A stretch of DNA of 64,000 bases from Mytilinidion resinicola (GCF_010093595.1 NW_022985443.1:1340804-1404803); one strand, 5' to 3'. Positions 1 to 11,753 are shown, counted from the first letter of the stretch. Numbers and translations: made by a program. Notes: generated by a model from the letters alone, not told the origin.

Positions 1-1062
1 GGGAGAAGCAGATTCGGAGGTGCTGCTGGGAGAACCCGGGCCGCTGCTGCTCGTCGTTCCAACGTCGAGGGTAACTATGGTCGCGACGGAGAAGGAAATA
101 CTGACGGAGGAGCTATCGCTACTTGAGCTCGAAACCGAGGAAGAGGAGCTGCCAGTTACTGAAGACGAAGAGCTGCCAGTTACTGAAGACGAAGAGCTGC
201 TAGCGACTAAAAAGGATGAGGAGCTTCCATGAGAAGATGATGACGAGACACTAAAAGTCGTAGAGTGAACGGTCAGGTAAGAAGACGACAATGAAGTCTT
301 TGTCGAGACCGATGGCGAAGAACCGGAATAGGTGGCCCGGTGACTCGACGAGGATGATTTGATCAACGAGGAGGAAGATTTGCCAGGCGTAGAGTATGCC
401 TTTAGGGAGGTCGAGGATTTCTTGGGCGTCGAGTACGACGCGACCGAGGAGGAAGATGACTTTTTAGGTGTAGAATAGGCCTTAATTGAAGACGAAGAAG
501 ACTTCTTAGGCGTTGAGTAGGCTTTTACGGAAGACGAATGCGGCGTAGATTTGGTTGAGGATTTTGTCGACGAGGATGTCTTCTTTGTGGAGGAAGTCGA
601 GGACGCGCATTTCCCAAAGTCAGGCTGGCATCCTTTTCCACAGCACGTAGTCGACTTACCACTATGCGTCCGTCAGTATTCCGCTCGTCGCCTCTGAAGT
701 CACCCTTCAGCATACCAGTAGCCATCCTTATTACAGCAGTCACCAAACTTGCTTCCCAAACAACTCTTCCCATTCTTTCCACACTTCCCATCCGTCGAGA
801 TCTCACTCTTGCATGTCCCAAATTTTGTTTGACATCCAGTCCCACAGCATGTGGCACTCTTCCCGCACCACCCGTCCTTGTTACAGCAGTTTCCGAAAGT
901 GGATCCGTCACACGTCTGTCCAGTATATCCACCACATCGCCCGTCCTTTGAAACCTTCAACGAAGTAGAGCGCTCGTGAGAGTGGCTATTGCCGTCGACA
1001 TGGGCAAAGACAGCGGGAAAAGCACAGCAGAGAGCTGCCACCAGCGAAAGTTGGATACGCAT
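1..1062 (-). CDS. CBM18 chitin-binding surface protein with Ser/Thr stalk (3' end off window)
   Basis: Secreted, probably cell-wall, chitin-binding protein. The start at 1062 opens a signal peptide (MRIQLSLVAALCCAFPAVFA). Two hevein-like CBM18 modules follow, each with the CG...CCNKDGxCG...CC...C pattern, at about residues 40-82 and 83-125. An intron at 715-662 (54 nt, donor GTATGC, branch region ACTGAC, acceptor CATAG) interrupts the second module; splicing restores its cysteines. From about 590 to base 1 the frame stays open as a Ser/Thr/Lys-rich stalk. The stalk has about four copies of a unit containing YSTPKKSS and then SSSSSVTG-like repeats, a typical O-glycosylated linker. The C-terminus, perhaps a GPI signal, lies outside the window. 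CBM18 proteins bind chitin oligomers; that this one shields hyphae from host chitinases is inference only. Confidence 0.85.
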
Positions 1063-2177
1063 GATGGAGTAAGATTCAACGAAGAAGCCCAATAGCGATT
1101 GGCGGGCAAATAAGAAGAACTCGACAAAGAAACAAACCACGCGTGCCGGCCTAACATCTTTAAGTTTCCTAAAGGCGCATTTTAGCTCATGCCAGCGTTG
1201 ACTCTCCACGGCGTGATTGTGCAAGCCACAGTTCTGCGTCGGAGCTGCGCGACACTATTTGAACGGGTGTGGCGTCTTTACATCCGTATGCAAGCAAGGC
1301 CATATCTCAAAGCAGATTTGGCCCTATGTTTTCAACGCGCGGGGTGGAAAGAAAGCCTTGGCGATGTGAAGTCGCGCCGTGAGGACGGAAGGGGGGTCTT
1401 GGCAGGCTTGGCAGACACGTCCAAAGGCGTCCAGATGCCTCGTGTGCGGGTTAGTCAGGGGTCAGTGGAGTGTGGCCGGTGGGGATTTGCGGCTGATGGC
1501 GTCCAGGGCGGGCCAGGCGCGGCGGTTATCTGGGCAGCTTTACTCGACTTGGTTAGGGGTTAGTGCATTATTTGGTGGCTGGGCTAGATCGAGTCAGGGC
1601 TTTTCGATTTATTCATACCTCGCGTGCCCCTGCGTGCAGGCCAGACTTCAAATGCCATCTTCAAGGTCGCTGCTCGTGAACATCGGGAATGCGTCTGCGG
1701 GATCTGGAGTATCGTATCGACGGCGGCTAGGTCTTTCGTACGGTATCAAATAGCGACCCGTCAGGTGTCCATCGTAGTAGGGCTTGGAAACAGATCTAGT
1801 AGACCACCAAGGCCGGAACCCGGATGCTAGCTACGTAGCCCCAAAAGTATCCCCCTTTCAGTACTCAAGTCCTCAATTCCTCTTCTTCGCGTCTTCTTGC
1901 ATGTATAGGGTGTAGTATGAAAACCACGTGATTCCTAGAGTCGAACGTATACCGGCATAAATGAATAGATGTGCAGCGCCATCTACTAAAGGTTAGTAGG
2001 TCTCGTTCGTGCATACATACATCAGTCGAGTATCAGCTGTTTTCTTGATTATGAATGTTCTAAATTTTCAAGAGGTGCTCTCCTATTCGATGGATGGCAT
2101 ACATAGCAACTTGCGGCCAAGAGCAATGAATGTCGAGAGCCAGTGGCTCCTTTGTGTATATCATTTCTCGTTAAAGT
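1063..2177. other. Intergenic, no gene recognised
   Basis: About 1.1 kb between the 5' end of the CBM18 gene and the 3' end of the amidase. Short open frames exist on the plus strand (for example 1189-1563) but show no domain, no splice-supported structure and no codon bias like the neighbours. It probably holds the CBM18 promoter. Confidence 0.5.
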
Positions 2178-4109
2178 CTACTCGGTCGATAGCTTGAGTA
2201 TCTCCCCGACCGTTTCAATGATATTCAGCAATTCTTCGTCTTTCATGGGTCTTCCAACGAGCTGGATAGAGGAGGGTGCGCCCTCGACGGCTTCCGGCGT
2301 ATCTACAACAAGACATTAGCACATCATGCTTACAGATTTTCGAGAGTGCTGCTTACATGGCGGTGCGTATGTGACGTCCGTCCGTACAAAGTCCTTATCC
2401 AGCTCCTTCTCCGCCTTCAAATACGGCAGTGAAGCAGCGGGATACTGTTTTCTTGTTAGCTCACAGTTCTCCCATCTCGCATCGTCCCCTAAAACTCACA
2501 TCCAGCAAGTTCGGCAAAACCGTATAGATCGGCACTCCGAAAGTATCATGAGGCACAGCCGTCGCCTGATATCCAGGCATCAGAATCACATCCAGCTTCT
2601 TCTCAACCACGATATCGTGAAACACCTTCCGGATCTTCGCATGCTCCACGTTCATGTCCCACAGATTATCTAATGACGGCTCCCATCCATGATTTTGAGG
2701 GAACGTGACCGTTGGAATAGACGGCACCCATGGCTCGCCAGACGCTTGAACATGCTTCACAGCCGTCTTCTGCGGGTCGAGGAGGAAGAACTTCCATGCC
2801 AACGCCGCTGCATCGTAGATAGAGGGTATATCGGTCGTCGGAATGGGCACGATGAAATGGCCTGCTTCTTTGATGGCGGTGGCCGCGGACTGCAAGGCAC
2901 GCTGAATGGGCGGGTGCAGTGGGAAGCTAGGATCCTCGATTATGAGACCCAGTCGAATTGGGCGGGACGGCGGAGTAAGAGTTCGCCAGGGGACAGCAAG
3001 GACATTCTCGTCGAGCTCCCAGGGATCGTTGTCGATCACCGTCTTTAGGAAAAGATGCATATCCCGAATTGAGTGCGCCTCCGGGCCGATGACTGGGTAT
3101 ATGGTCGACGGGCTTCCAAGACGGCCCGGAGGTGTTGTTCTAGCAAAGGGAATCCGCTGCGCGGTGGGCTTGAAACCGAAGACGCCGTTGCAAAGAGCTG
3201 GTAGACGAATGGATCCTGCGATGTCGGTGGCGCAGCCTAAGACGGATCCGCGAAACTTGATCAGAGCACCTTCGCCGCCGGTGCTACCACCGGCCGTGAG
3301 GGAAAGGTTGTTAGGGTTTAAAGTCCGTCCGAAGACGTTATTATCAGAATCTGCCGTCATCATAGTTTGTGGAATGTTGGTCTTGACGTATATGACGGCT
3401 CCTTCGCAAGTGTTAGTGCCGAGCTCCAAGCAAAAGATATTCACTTTTACCTTCACTAAGAATAATGTCGACAAGGGCTGAGTTCTCGGTGTCTGGAGGA
3501 TGGCTGAGGAAAGAGACGTAGCACAGTGTGCTTTGGACACCTTTGACATTGAAGGAGTCCTGTAATCGTATTAGAGCACGGAAACAAGGGAAAGAGAGTT
3601 TCTTGATAGGGACATCTGTGCAGAGATAAACTTGATGCGAAAATAAATTGAAAGTTGGTGTCGAAACTGTTCCTGTTGAATGAAATGCTCACCTTCAAAC
3701 TAATAGGCAACCCATGAAACTTCCCCATCGGCTTCCCCTTCGTCTTCAGATACTCATCACACTCCTTCGCCCTCACCAGTGCCTCGTTGAACATGATCTC
3801 GGTGCAGCAATTGATAACTTGCTGCGCAATTGCAGCGCGCTTACAAAACGCGGTCGTAACCTCATAGCTTGTCGCCTTCCCCGCAACCATCAACTCTACC
3901 AACGCGGTCGCATCGTAGTTCTCCGTCAACTCCAGCTCCCGGTCATTCAAAAGGCCTGACTTCCGCGGAACGTCCAGAACGCTGATGCGGGATGTTTGAG
4001 TGAACTGGGACGTGAAGGACTTGGGGAGACGCCATTCAGCGGGGATTTTGGCAGCGACGGACTCGCGCTTCGAGGCGGCGAGGGCGCGCCAGTCTGATGT
4101 GCTGGACAT
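2178..4109 (-). CDS. Amidase (amidase-signature family)
   Basis: Hydrolyses amide bonds with a Ser-cisSer-Lys triad. Five exons: 4109-3693, 3559-3451, 3401-2500, 2444-2357 and 2302-2178, giving 546 aa, normal for fungal acetamidase/general amidases. Visible motifs are the lysine in GLPISLKDSFNVKG, the signature GGSTGGEGALI with the cis-serine, and the nucleophile serine in TDIAGSIRLPA. All four introns have GT...AG ends and keep the frame. The start is the first Met of the open frame (MSSTSDWRAL). The substrate cannot be told from sequence; indole-acetamide, acetamide or other small amides are possible. Coding-strand base use is C-rich at the 5' side of the large exons and G-rich at the 3' side, as in other genes here. 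Confidence 0.93.
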
Positions 4110-4551
4110 GATTGAGAATGGAGATTCTCGTCAAGAAACAATAGATGGATTTCTTGGAGTTCACATCGAGAAGCGTTGCAGAGAAGTTACTGTTATAGAT
4201 AGAGGAAGGACATTTATGGGGACCCGATGTCACCCCCGCAGCCCCGCGTCGCAGCTTCTCAACGCGTACAGTCATGCATACGGCAATTCTTTATCTATCT
4301 CGCAACCCTAACTTAGGCAAAAGGTGCTGAGTCCTTCATCAGCGTAAAGCAGGAGTAGACGTTAAGTTTTCGAGTCATGTTCAATACCATTCATCAAATT
4401 CGGTCACTCAGCAATTCGCATTTATATAATAAGGGAACATAGCATTCATCCACCAGCCCAAAATAGTTGGACAAACATCAATCAACTTGAGAGTCAGGCA
4501 TCTAAATGGCTGTCCAACCTCAACATTCACCCGCGGCGGGCATCTCCGCCG

Positions 4552-5010
4552 CTAGGATCTTCTTGGTCGCTGGGGAAAGCCATGCTCGACCTCCTCACCT
4601 CCCTTGCTCACCAGCTCCACAGCAAAAGCTCACGCGGCATCGGACTCTCTTGCATAGTCGGCGAACCGATGGGACGGGTCTTGATCATGGAAATGCCAGG
4701 CAAGCCGGATTTTGCCGCCCTGTGTAATGCCAAAAGGCGAGACAACGGGTATGGGGATATTGAAATTCGTACGAAAGATGGAGTTCATAGCAATCATGCC
4801 AGACCCAGTAGATGCCAGTCCCATGCAAATGTAAACGGCGAACTCATTTGTCGTGATTCGCTCCACAGCCTGTGGTTTCTTCGTAGCATCCAATCACATT
4901 TCAACCTCTTGTGTCTTACCAGCGCCCCTTCTGACTTCTTTGTGGGCCCTCTCCTTGCGAGCGGCAGGAAAATCGTCGAATGGAGCTATATATTGCTGGG
5001 GCTAAGAACT
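4552..5010 (-). pseudogene. Possible decayed coding remnant
   Basis: On the minus strand a protein-like frame runs from about 5000 (PQQYIAPFDDFPAARKERAH) to a donor-like GTAAGAC, then resumes through 4893-4630 (for example GGKIRLAWHFHDQDPSHRFA). It meets an in-frame TGA at about 4632 and continues as AFAVELVSKGGEE until a TAG at 4552. The peptide looks coding-like, with an acyltransferase or condensation-domain flavour, but I cannot assign a family. An upstream start was not found. It could be a pseudogene fragment or chance. Confidence 0.25.
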
Positions 5011-5132
5011 ATTGAGCTGGTCTCAGCTAGGAGCCCGCGCTGGAATCCAGGAGGGCATGCTTGGGAGAGAGTAGATGGATTGAATGGAAATCGAACGGAG
5101 AAGCAAGATCATGAGAGTCTCTGCAAAGAGCA

Positions 5133-5678
5133 CTAGTTCAGTCGGTACTTGTTCCTTGAAAACAACAAGTGCAACGAAGTTGGGCTGAACGCTGGGTCGA
5201 TTCCAAAACAAGTTGTGAGTGGAATCTTTCTCCGGTCCATGTGCGCGATTATTTTTACTGAGATGACGATGGGTTCGATACCACAACCCTCTTTCCTCTG
5301 CACGACCTCCATGCGTCCCAGAACCACTACCAGTATACACACCCTCAAGAGCGTCGTCTTCGTCGAGATCATTGTTTTCGTCGAGATCATCGCCTTCCTC
5401 AGCACGCAACGGGGTCGTGAGGATGTTACATATATTCCCTGCCGTTCATCCTCCATGTTGCCTCCGATCGCCTTCAGGTCATCTGTCGTAGGAGCTATGC
5501 GATACAACATGCACCGAAGAACTCGCCGGGTACCTTTTGTTAGGGCTTGGGCAATTGTAGGTATTGCGGTCTGCATACCAAGAGACGCTATACATTCCTT
5601 GGCATAATGGGAGGCGGGCGGCTTTTCTGCGTAGGGTCGTTCCACAATGATATGTATGTACCATTTGCTCAGAGCCAT
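5133..5678 (-). CDS. Hypothetical ORF, low support
   Basis: An unspliced frame of about 181 codons from an ATG at 5678 to a stop at 5133. No domain, signal peptide or membrane segment is recognised. It includes a short direct repeat (ISTKTMISTKT) caused by duplication of a GATCTCGACGAAAACAAT-like segment near 5360-5390. In another minus frame the same DNA reads as an acidic stretch (DDLDENNDLDEDD), so the true frame, if any, is unclear. Chance is a serious alternative. Confidence 0.18.
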   Translation of the reverse strand: MALSKWYIHIIVERPYAEKPPASHYAKECIASLGMQTAIPTIAQALTKGTRRVLRCMLYRIAPTTDDLKAIGGNMEDERQGIYVTSSRPRCVLRKAMISTKTMISTKTTLLRVCILVVVLGRMEVVQRKEGCGIEPIVISVKIIAHMDRRKIPLTTCFGIDPAFSPTSLHLLFSRNKYRLN

Positions 5679-5834
5679 GAGGCCGTCTTCGGCTGAGCCG
5701 GGCCGGAAATGGTGCGAACGATTTGCCACCGTAAGGAGCCGCTCATGAAAACTGCGAGACCTGCGTGAACGTGGTGCTATCGCAGATCGACGCGTGAGAA
5801 CAGCGGTAGCATGATTCTAAATAGCGCGGTTCTG

Positions 5835-5953
5835 GGCCTTGCTCGTAGCTAAAGTGATTTCTGTTTGGGACACCGGTTAGAATGTTAAGGGTTAGGCATT
5901 GCTCGCGACTGAGATGATTCCCGACCGGGAAACGGGCTGGAACTTGGAGGGTC
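5835..5953. repeat. Two diverged 60-bp tandem repeat units
   Basis: Units 5835-5893 and 5895-5953 align without gaps over 59 positions by eye: about 38 identical, 15 transitions, 6 transversions. Each contains TTGCTCG, TGATT and GGGA and ends in GGGT. A further partial copy (GGAACTTGGAGGG) follows at about 5970. The excess of transitions is what RIP-type mutation would give, though one pair is too little to prove it. No gene overlaps. Confidence 0.5.
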
Positions 5954-7144
5954 GGTCGTTGTGAGATCGGAACTTGGAGGGCGGGATGTTAGACCTCATT
6001 ATGGGTATGCCTGAGTATGAATCCTCGAGCGGTGGGTCTGAGGAGAGAACTGGGAAGATGCGTGTATCCTCAGGATGGTCGAGAGGCGGTGAGTCCGATG
6101 GGATGACTATGACGGTTCTTTTGCGTATGATCTCAGCGGTGGGGCTCGCGGGCCTCTTGCGACGCCGGTAATGGTGAGCGGTAAATGCTTAGTGTTTGTC
6201 CCTAGCAGCTAGATGCTAGCCGAACTCTGCTTGTAGGGTTGCCAACAGTACAATTAGACTTAATGGAGATCTTAATACCATTTCCAATGGCCAAAGACGA
6301 CGACACGAATCTCAGCGTGACCGAGAACCATCGGAATAAGATTGCGAAGGAACTCACTATCCGAGGCATAGCTGCCTATGCACAGCAGCACGCTACCTAG
6401 GTAGTGAGCACCATCAAGAAACATGAGGGGGATCATCATTTTAAATGCTAGTTTCCTCGCCGCACTATCGATGCCTCGCCAATTGTGTCTGCGTGCTGCC
6501 ATGCCCACGATATGTACCCGTATACCCCTTGCCTAACGATGCAAGATACAGGCCTGTGATGAAGGACGCAATGAAACTCCAAGCAGGGTTGTGGATCCAA
6601 GTAAGCGGCAAAAGCTAACGAAGGAATTCCCTCTCTGCGTTATATTACCTCTTCCAAAAGGACTTTGAACACAGTATTATGAACGTTGTGATTGATCGGA
6701 GGTTGAGGACAAGACACGTTACGGTGATGATGGTGATGGTTCGCGATCGGGGCGGCGGGACGAGGGTAGATGGGCGGCGCGGTGCACCTACTGATAGGAC
6801 TCGAAGACTTGGAGGGAGGATGATCGTTAGCATCAGGCTGTCGAGTGGTTGAGGCCGATTAAGGAGGCCTGGAGGGCGAGGCCGATCGAGCTGGCAACGT
6901 AGAGCTGCATCCGACACCAAAAACCCCCAGCAACCAGCGACGACATCCACCAGCAGGTTCAGCGACACGAACCATGAAGACAGCGAAGCCCCAGCACACC
7001 AAACAATGCGCTCCATCAGCAAGCAGCAGCGCGAGTGCAGCCAGCCTGGCCAAGCGCACCCAGCGAAAAACTCTTCTTCAACCACCCGCACAAGGCGAGA
7101 AAATCAATGAAAAGCCGTAAATAGAGACAGCGGACCAGCAAAAA
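5954..7144. other. Gene-poor region, nothing firmly supported
   Basis: Only short, overlapping frames are present. A 66-codon minus frame at 7059-6859 starts with a hydrophobic, signal-peptide-like stretch (MRLARLAALALLLADG) but sits inside a longer unrelated frame and has no other support. Confidence 0.4.
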
Positions 7145-7320
7145 TTACGCCGGTGAAGCCCCCGAAGGAGATTCATAACAGCCCGTCGCCGCAGTGTGCA
7201 ATGCAGGACAGTCTGCCAGGTGGACCGAATTCATGAGCTCAGCCACCCCAACAAGGTCTGTGAGGATTGTCAGCGTTGATACAAACCAAGCAGGAGAGGA
7301 AGAGCAGACTTACAAGTATG
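7145..7320 (-). ncRNA. Putative small spliced transcript with 29-codon ORF
   Basis: On the minus strand a textbook fungal intron lies at 7313-7258 (56 nt): donor GTAAGT, branch GCTGAC at 7274-7269, acceptor CACAG. A TATA-like box lies about 40 bp upstream of the donor. Exon 1 has no ATG. In exon 2 the first ATG, at 7234, opens a 29-codon frame (MNSVHLADCPALHTAATGCY...) ending with TAA at 7145. It could be a noncoding RNA, a very small protein, or the 5' leader of a gene whose later exons I did not resolve. Expression is not shown by sequence. Confidence 0.3.
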
Positions 7321-7350
7321 ATTTTTGAGAAGGAGCGAGGGGGAAGGGGG

Positions 7351-7358
7351 TTATATAG
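7351..7358 (-). promoter_or_regulatory. TATA-like box before the small spliced locus
   Basis: The minus strand reads CTATATAA here, followed by a pyrimidine-rich stretch and then, about 38 bp on, the GTAAGT donor at 7313. The spacing fits a core promoter with a transcription start near 7325. Prediction only. Confidence 0.3.
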
Positions 7359-7992
7359 GTGGGAGAAATGACGCCAAGGCGCTAACTACTGGCTAGCGTG
7401 GATCGTCGTGGAACCGGAAGGGCCAAGAACCCACTTGCAGGTGAGGAGTGGATCCACCAGTGACCAGTGAAAAGTGAGGTGGTTGGTGGTGGGAATATCA
7501 CGTGAATGAATTGTGCTTGAGGTTATGCACCTTAGTATTTTAGATCCCACTCATTTTTCAATGCTTTGTAAGAGTTTCCTGAGAACACTTCGTACTGTCT
7601 TCCAGGGTATAATTGGAAATCGCGTCTAAGGATAGTTTTCTTTTGATAAGGTCACGTGCGCCCCGAGTCAGGTCGCCAGCTCCAAATCCTCCCATTGCAC
7701 CTCAACTTCATCAGAATCCGCCCAGCTCATTTGCCTTCTATGAAACATTGGAGAGAATAGTGCTATTAGGGCTCAGCAGCCTAGGGGATGTTCGTGGAGC
7801 AGTTAGACCTTCGTCGTGTGACGTAGCCAACTTCAACAAGCCTGTCTGGGCCAACGACGATATCATTCAGATTAGAAAATAAGGAGCATCAGTTCATCTA
7901 CGTATCTCTCTGTAGGTTCCTGCGCATAATCAGGAGGCCAATACGAGCAGCAAAAGCAGAGTCTCGCCTATTCTTCTCCTCCCTTCTCTCCC

Positions 7993-8861
7993 TCATTCCC
8001 CAAAGCATTCCGGACACTCCTCGTACAAAGCATCCAGCGTATCCGCCTCTCCCTTCTTCCCAGGATATTTCAACGTCTCCATCGCCCTCAGCTTCCCAAG
8101 AATCTCCTCCGTCTTCGACCGGTCGCGGCATCTGTGAATCTCCCCCTTCCCCTCAATGCCGTCGGCCTGGTGGATATAGTTGCCCGCGGCGTCTTTCGGT
8201 GGGGAGGCGCGCTCGATCGTGTCGTCGGCGGAGCAGAGAACATGCTAGCAAACGGGTAAGCCAGGCAAAAGAGGAGGATGAAGCACGATCTAGAGAGGTC
8301 TTACCTGCGCAACATAGCTCAAACAATGCCCCACATGATGCTGCTTATCGACATTATGCTGCAACCGTCCCGAATCCCCATATAGTAGCGTCTTTCGGAC
8401 CGCGCCTAGGCAATGCAGCGCATGAAGATAGCTAACTCCATACCTGCCATTCACCAACCCATCAGCTCCATTCTCACTTTTCTCCGCCGCCTTTTCCGTG
8501 CATGTACTTACGGCAGTCTATACGTCTCATTCAACGCCACGAAAATCACCCCCTCCCACATATCCGGTTCCTTGTTTGCTGGTAGCAGCGCCCGCCAGGC
8601 TTTATCCCCTTCTTCGCCGAACTTCATTAGCTCCTCGCGCTCGTGGAAGGTCTCGGTTCGTGTTGGCTGCGCGCACGAGCATTGGCCGAAGTGGATCTTG
8701 GCGAACACGGATAGGATTTGGGCTTGGAAGATGACGAGCATGAGGAAGAGGAGGGTGAAGAGGAGGGAGATGAGCTGGCAGGGGGTGATGAGGGGTTTGC
8801 GGTGGGTGGAGGAGGTTTGGTCGGGCGCGTCGAGGCGCTGGTAGGGATGGGATGGGGCCAT
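7993..8861 (-). CDS. UstYa-like protein (DUF3328)
   Basis: Member of the UstYa family, whose known members act in oxidative macrocyclisation or tailoring of fungal RiPPs and in other secondary metabolite pathways. Three exons (8861-8512, 8443-8305, 8244-7993) encode 246 aa, the usual length. A short N-terminal cytosolic part precedes one membrane segment at about residues 27-50 (QLISLLFTLLFLMLVIFQAQ). The two diagnostic HxxHC motifs are HALHC and HVGHC, both in exon 2, followed by HVLCSADDTIE and HRCRD. Both introns have GTAAG donors and CAG/TAG acceptors. It stands alone in its strand block; an aldehyde dehydrogenase and an S41 peptidase follow within 5 kb. Substrate unknown. Confidence 0.9.
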
Positions 8862-10073
8862 CCGAATGATAGGAAGCCGGTAGCGACGGTGGAGGGTGGT
8901 GTTTTGTTCGACGCTCGTTCTCGATGCCGGTTTTGTGATGTTTTGAGGGATAGGATGGAGGTAGAGGTGTGTGAACGCCTTTGCTTGATGGCGACTTCAA
9001 CGGCCTATTCAGATCTGGGGCTCAATAAGGCCGCACGTGGTAACGGGATATCCGCCAATTGCGAAAGCATTACAATGAAAGCCTAATCGGGGGCTCAATA
9101 GAGGCTGATGTTATTGTTGGGGAGGACCGTTTAGCGAGGTGAAACGGTCTTTGTTTACTTCTTCGTTGCTTCACTCGACGTCTTATCTTGTGTCTGAGAG
9201 AAAACAAAAGGAAGACGCCACATACTCGGAGATTGATGCTCATGGAATGTAGAGAAGCAAAAAACTCTCACTACGAATTGGCAACTCGTGGGGTGTCCAT
9301 TGCTCTCCATTCTCTTGGTCTTCCTCCCCCCTCGCATCTCAAAACGCACTTGGAGTCGTATGTTCCCACCTACAAGAACTTCCTAGTTTGGAAAATATTG
9401 AGATTCCACTTGCAAGTGTCCAATCATCGACTGAGGGTTTGAAGACTCGAGAGCGGAGGTTCTGTTAAGGTTGCGCGGAATTTCTCGAAGTCCTGGACGC
9501 TGATTGGCTCCAATTTCCTAAATCATCTCTCACTTCACGCTGATTGGCCAGTTGATCAATCGAGATTTCACCTTTCCACCTACATTCACAAACGATCTTG
9601 CCAGACATCAGGGCATCACGTACGAATTCAGCGGCATCCATCTTACAGATTGCCAAATTACTATAGAACCTAAGACGCAGCACTGCCTCATCACTTCTTA
9701 AATACCATCCCTCCCTCTCGCACGTGACACCGCAACAGAGTAACAATTTCCTTACTATCTGTGGGGAACGGGTAAGGCAAATCGACAAGCCGGAACCATA
9801 CGTAATCCCAGAATACCTCGCAAGCTACAGGTCCCGCGCTCTGTCTTAGTTGACGTGCGGAGTGGAAGGGTCTCAGTCCCCCCACATCCTCGCGTTCCGA
9901 AAATCCGAGGACGGTAGAAGCTCTAGCTCTGCAGCTCACTCTAAAGCTAGGAGCTCGTCGCGTCGCGCAATTTTCCGCTGAGAGCTGTTTTTGTGCGTTG
10001 GTATTGACTTTGCGTTGTAATCGCGAGAGGCCTAGCACTTGAAAGGTGGAAAGTCGGGAAATATATAAACACC
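8862..10073. other. Intergenic between divergent genes
   Basis: About 1.2 kb between the starts of the UstYa-like gene (minus) and the aldehyde dehydrogenase gene (plus), so it should hold both promoters. Open frames on either strand look like chance or like shadows of the G-rich 5' flank. Nothing else is recognised. Confidence 0.5.
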
Positions 10074-11753
10074 ATGGCATTCGCATCACGAGCATTTCTT
10101 AAATCGGTAGAGGGAAAGGTATTCCTGAACAACAAGGTATGATACCTTCCAAACTTCTCGTAGCCTTTTTCTTTTTTGCAAGATTGTCCTGATAATCTTC
10201 ACAGTGGGTCACCCCCGCCTCCAAAGCCGTCTCCTCCCTCTACAACCCCTACGATAACTCCCTCGTCTCCTCCGCCCACGCCATCGGCAACCAGCACGAC
10301 GTCGACACCGCCGTCTCCTCCGCCCGCACTGCCTTCCACGGCCCCTGGTCCAAATTCACAGGTGGCCAGCGCGGCGCTGTGCTCAACAAGTTCGCAGATC
10401 TGCTCGATGCCAATGCTGAAGAAGCCGCGTTCTATGAGTCCATTTGCTCTGGGCGCGTGCGCTCGCAGCTGAAGTACGAAGTCCCGTTTATCAGTAGTAT
10501 AATAAGGTATTACGCGGGTTGGAGCGACAAGATCGAGGGCGACGTGCTGAGCGATGACGCGGATGGGTTCTACAAGATAATACGGCGGGAGGCGCTAGGG
10601 GTTTGTGCGGGGATCACGCCGTGGAATGGGCCGTTGATGGTGTTTGCGCTGAAGGTCTGTATTTCTCCTTTTCGAAATGCGCTCTTGCTGAGTTGATGCA
10701 TGCAGGCTGCACCCGCTTTAGCGACCGGTAACACGTTTATATTGAAGCCGCCGGAGAAAAGCCCGCTGAGTTCGCTGTTTGCGGCGAGTCTGCTGCCTGC
10801 TGCTGGATTGCCGGAGGGCGTGCTGAACGTGGTCACGGGGGATGGGAGTACGGGTGCGATGCTAGCGAGCCATATGAAGGTGGATATGGTTAGCTTCACG
10901 GGGAGTGTGCCTACTGGGAAGAAGATTGCGGATGCGGCGAACAACAGCAATATGAAGAGGTGTGCATTGGAGCTGGGAGGGAAGAGCCCAGCACTCGTGT
11001 TTCCGGACGCGAATATCAAGAAGGCGATTCCAGAACTGGTGCGGGGCATTACGCAGAACGCTGGACAGGTCTGCGTCGCGTCGAGCAGGGTGTATGTGCA
11101 TGAGGATATCGCGGACGAGCTTATTGCTGGGATAAAGGCAGGCTTTGAGGCGATTTCGGTTGGAGAAGATCCCCAAGATCCGTCAACGACTTTTGGGCCG
11201 GTCGTGGATCCGGTGCAGTACCAAAAAGTGAACGAGTTTATCGAGAAGGGTAAGACGGAAGCAACGCTCGTTACGGGTGGGGAGAAGTATGAGAAGGGAG
11301 GAAGTTATGTTACACCCACCGTCTTCAAGATCACCGATGCGAATGCGGCGGTATACAAGCAGGAAATATTTGGACCTGTTCTTGTTGTGAGGACGTTCAA
11401 AACGGAGGAGGAAGCTGTGGACATGGCAAACGATTCGGAATTCGGACTAGCCGGTAAGTGGTGCGCTCCAGTTTGAGTTCATCTGCTGACTCTGCCAGCC
11501 TACCTCTGGACGGAAGACCACCGTCGTATCCTCAGGGTTACGAAGCAGTTACAGGCCGGACACATTGGTGTAAACGCAGGCGTTGCGCTCTTCCCTACCG
11601 CGCCGTTTGGCGGGTATAAGAGCAGTGGTGTAGGCAAAGAGATGGGAAAGCTCGCCCTGCAAGACTACACAAACGTGAAATCGATTTACATTAGGTGAGT
11701 TCGAGAAGACTGTACATGTACTAAGCTCTAACTCGTACAGCACTTCGGAATAA
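10074..11753 (+). CDS. NAD(P)-dependent aldehyde dehydrogenase
   Basis: Oxidises aldehydes to acids. Five exons (10074-10136, 10205-10654, 10706-11453, 11499-11694, 11741-11753) encode 489 aa, full length for the family. Seen: the cofactor-site ITPWNGPLM (usually PWNFP, so Gly replaces Phe), the glutamate motif ALELGGKSP, the catalytic cysteine in NAGQVCVASSR, and EIFGPVL near the C-terminus. The last exon adds only four codons (TSE plus a split Ser codon). No targeting peptide is obvious, so it is probably cytosolic. It could be a general detoxifying enzyme or part of the local secondary-metabolism-like gene set; sequence does not decide. Confidence 0.95.

Noticed and set aside
1189..1753. 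Two overlapping 124-codon plus-strand frames
   Set aside because: No domain, no codon bias and mutual overlap in different frames; compatible with chance.
6645..7091. 148-codon minus-strand frame with hydrophobic N-terminus
   Set aside because: Overlaps a second frame of equal plausibility, lacks domains, and the only splice signal nearby belongs to a different upstream exon.
10061..10069. ATATATAAA just before the aldehyde dehydrogenase ATG as a TATA box
   Set aside because: Only about five bases separate it from the start codon, too close to act as the core promoter element of this transcript.
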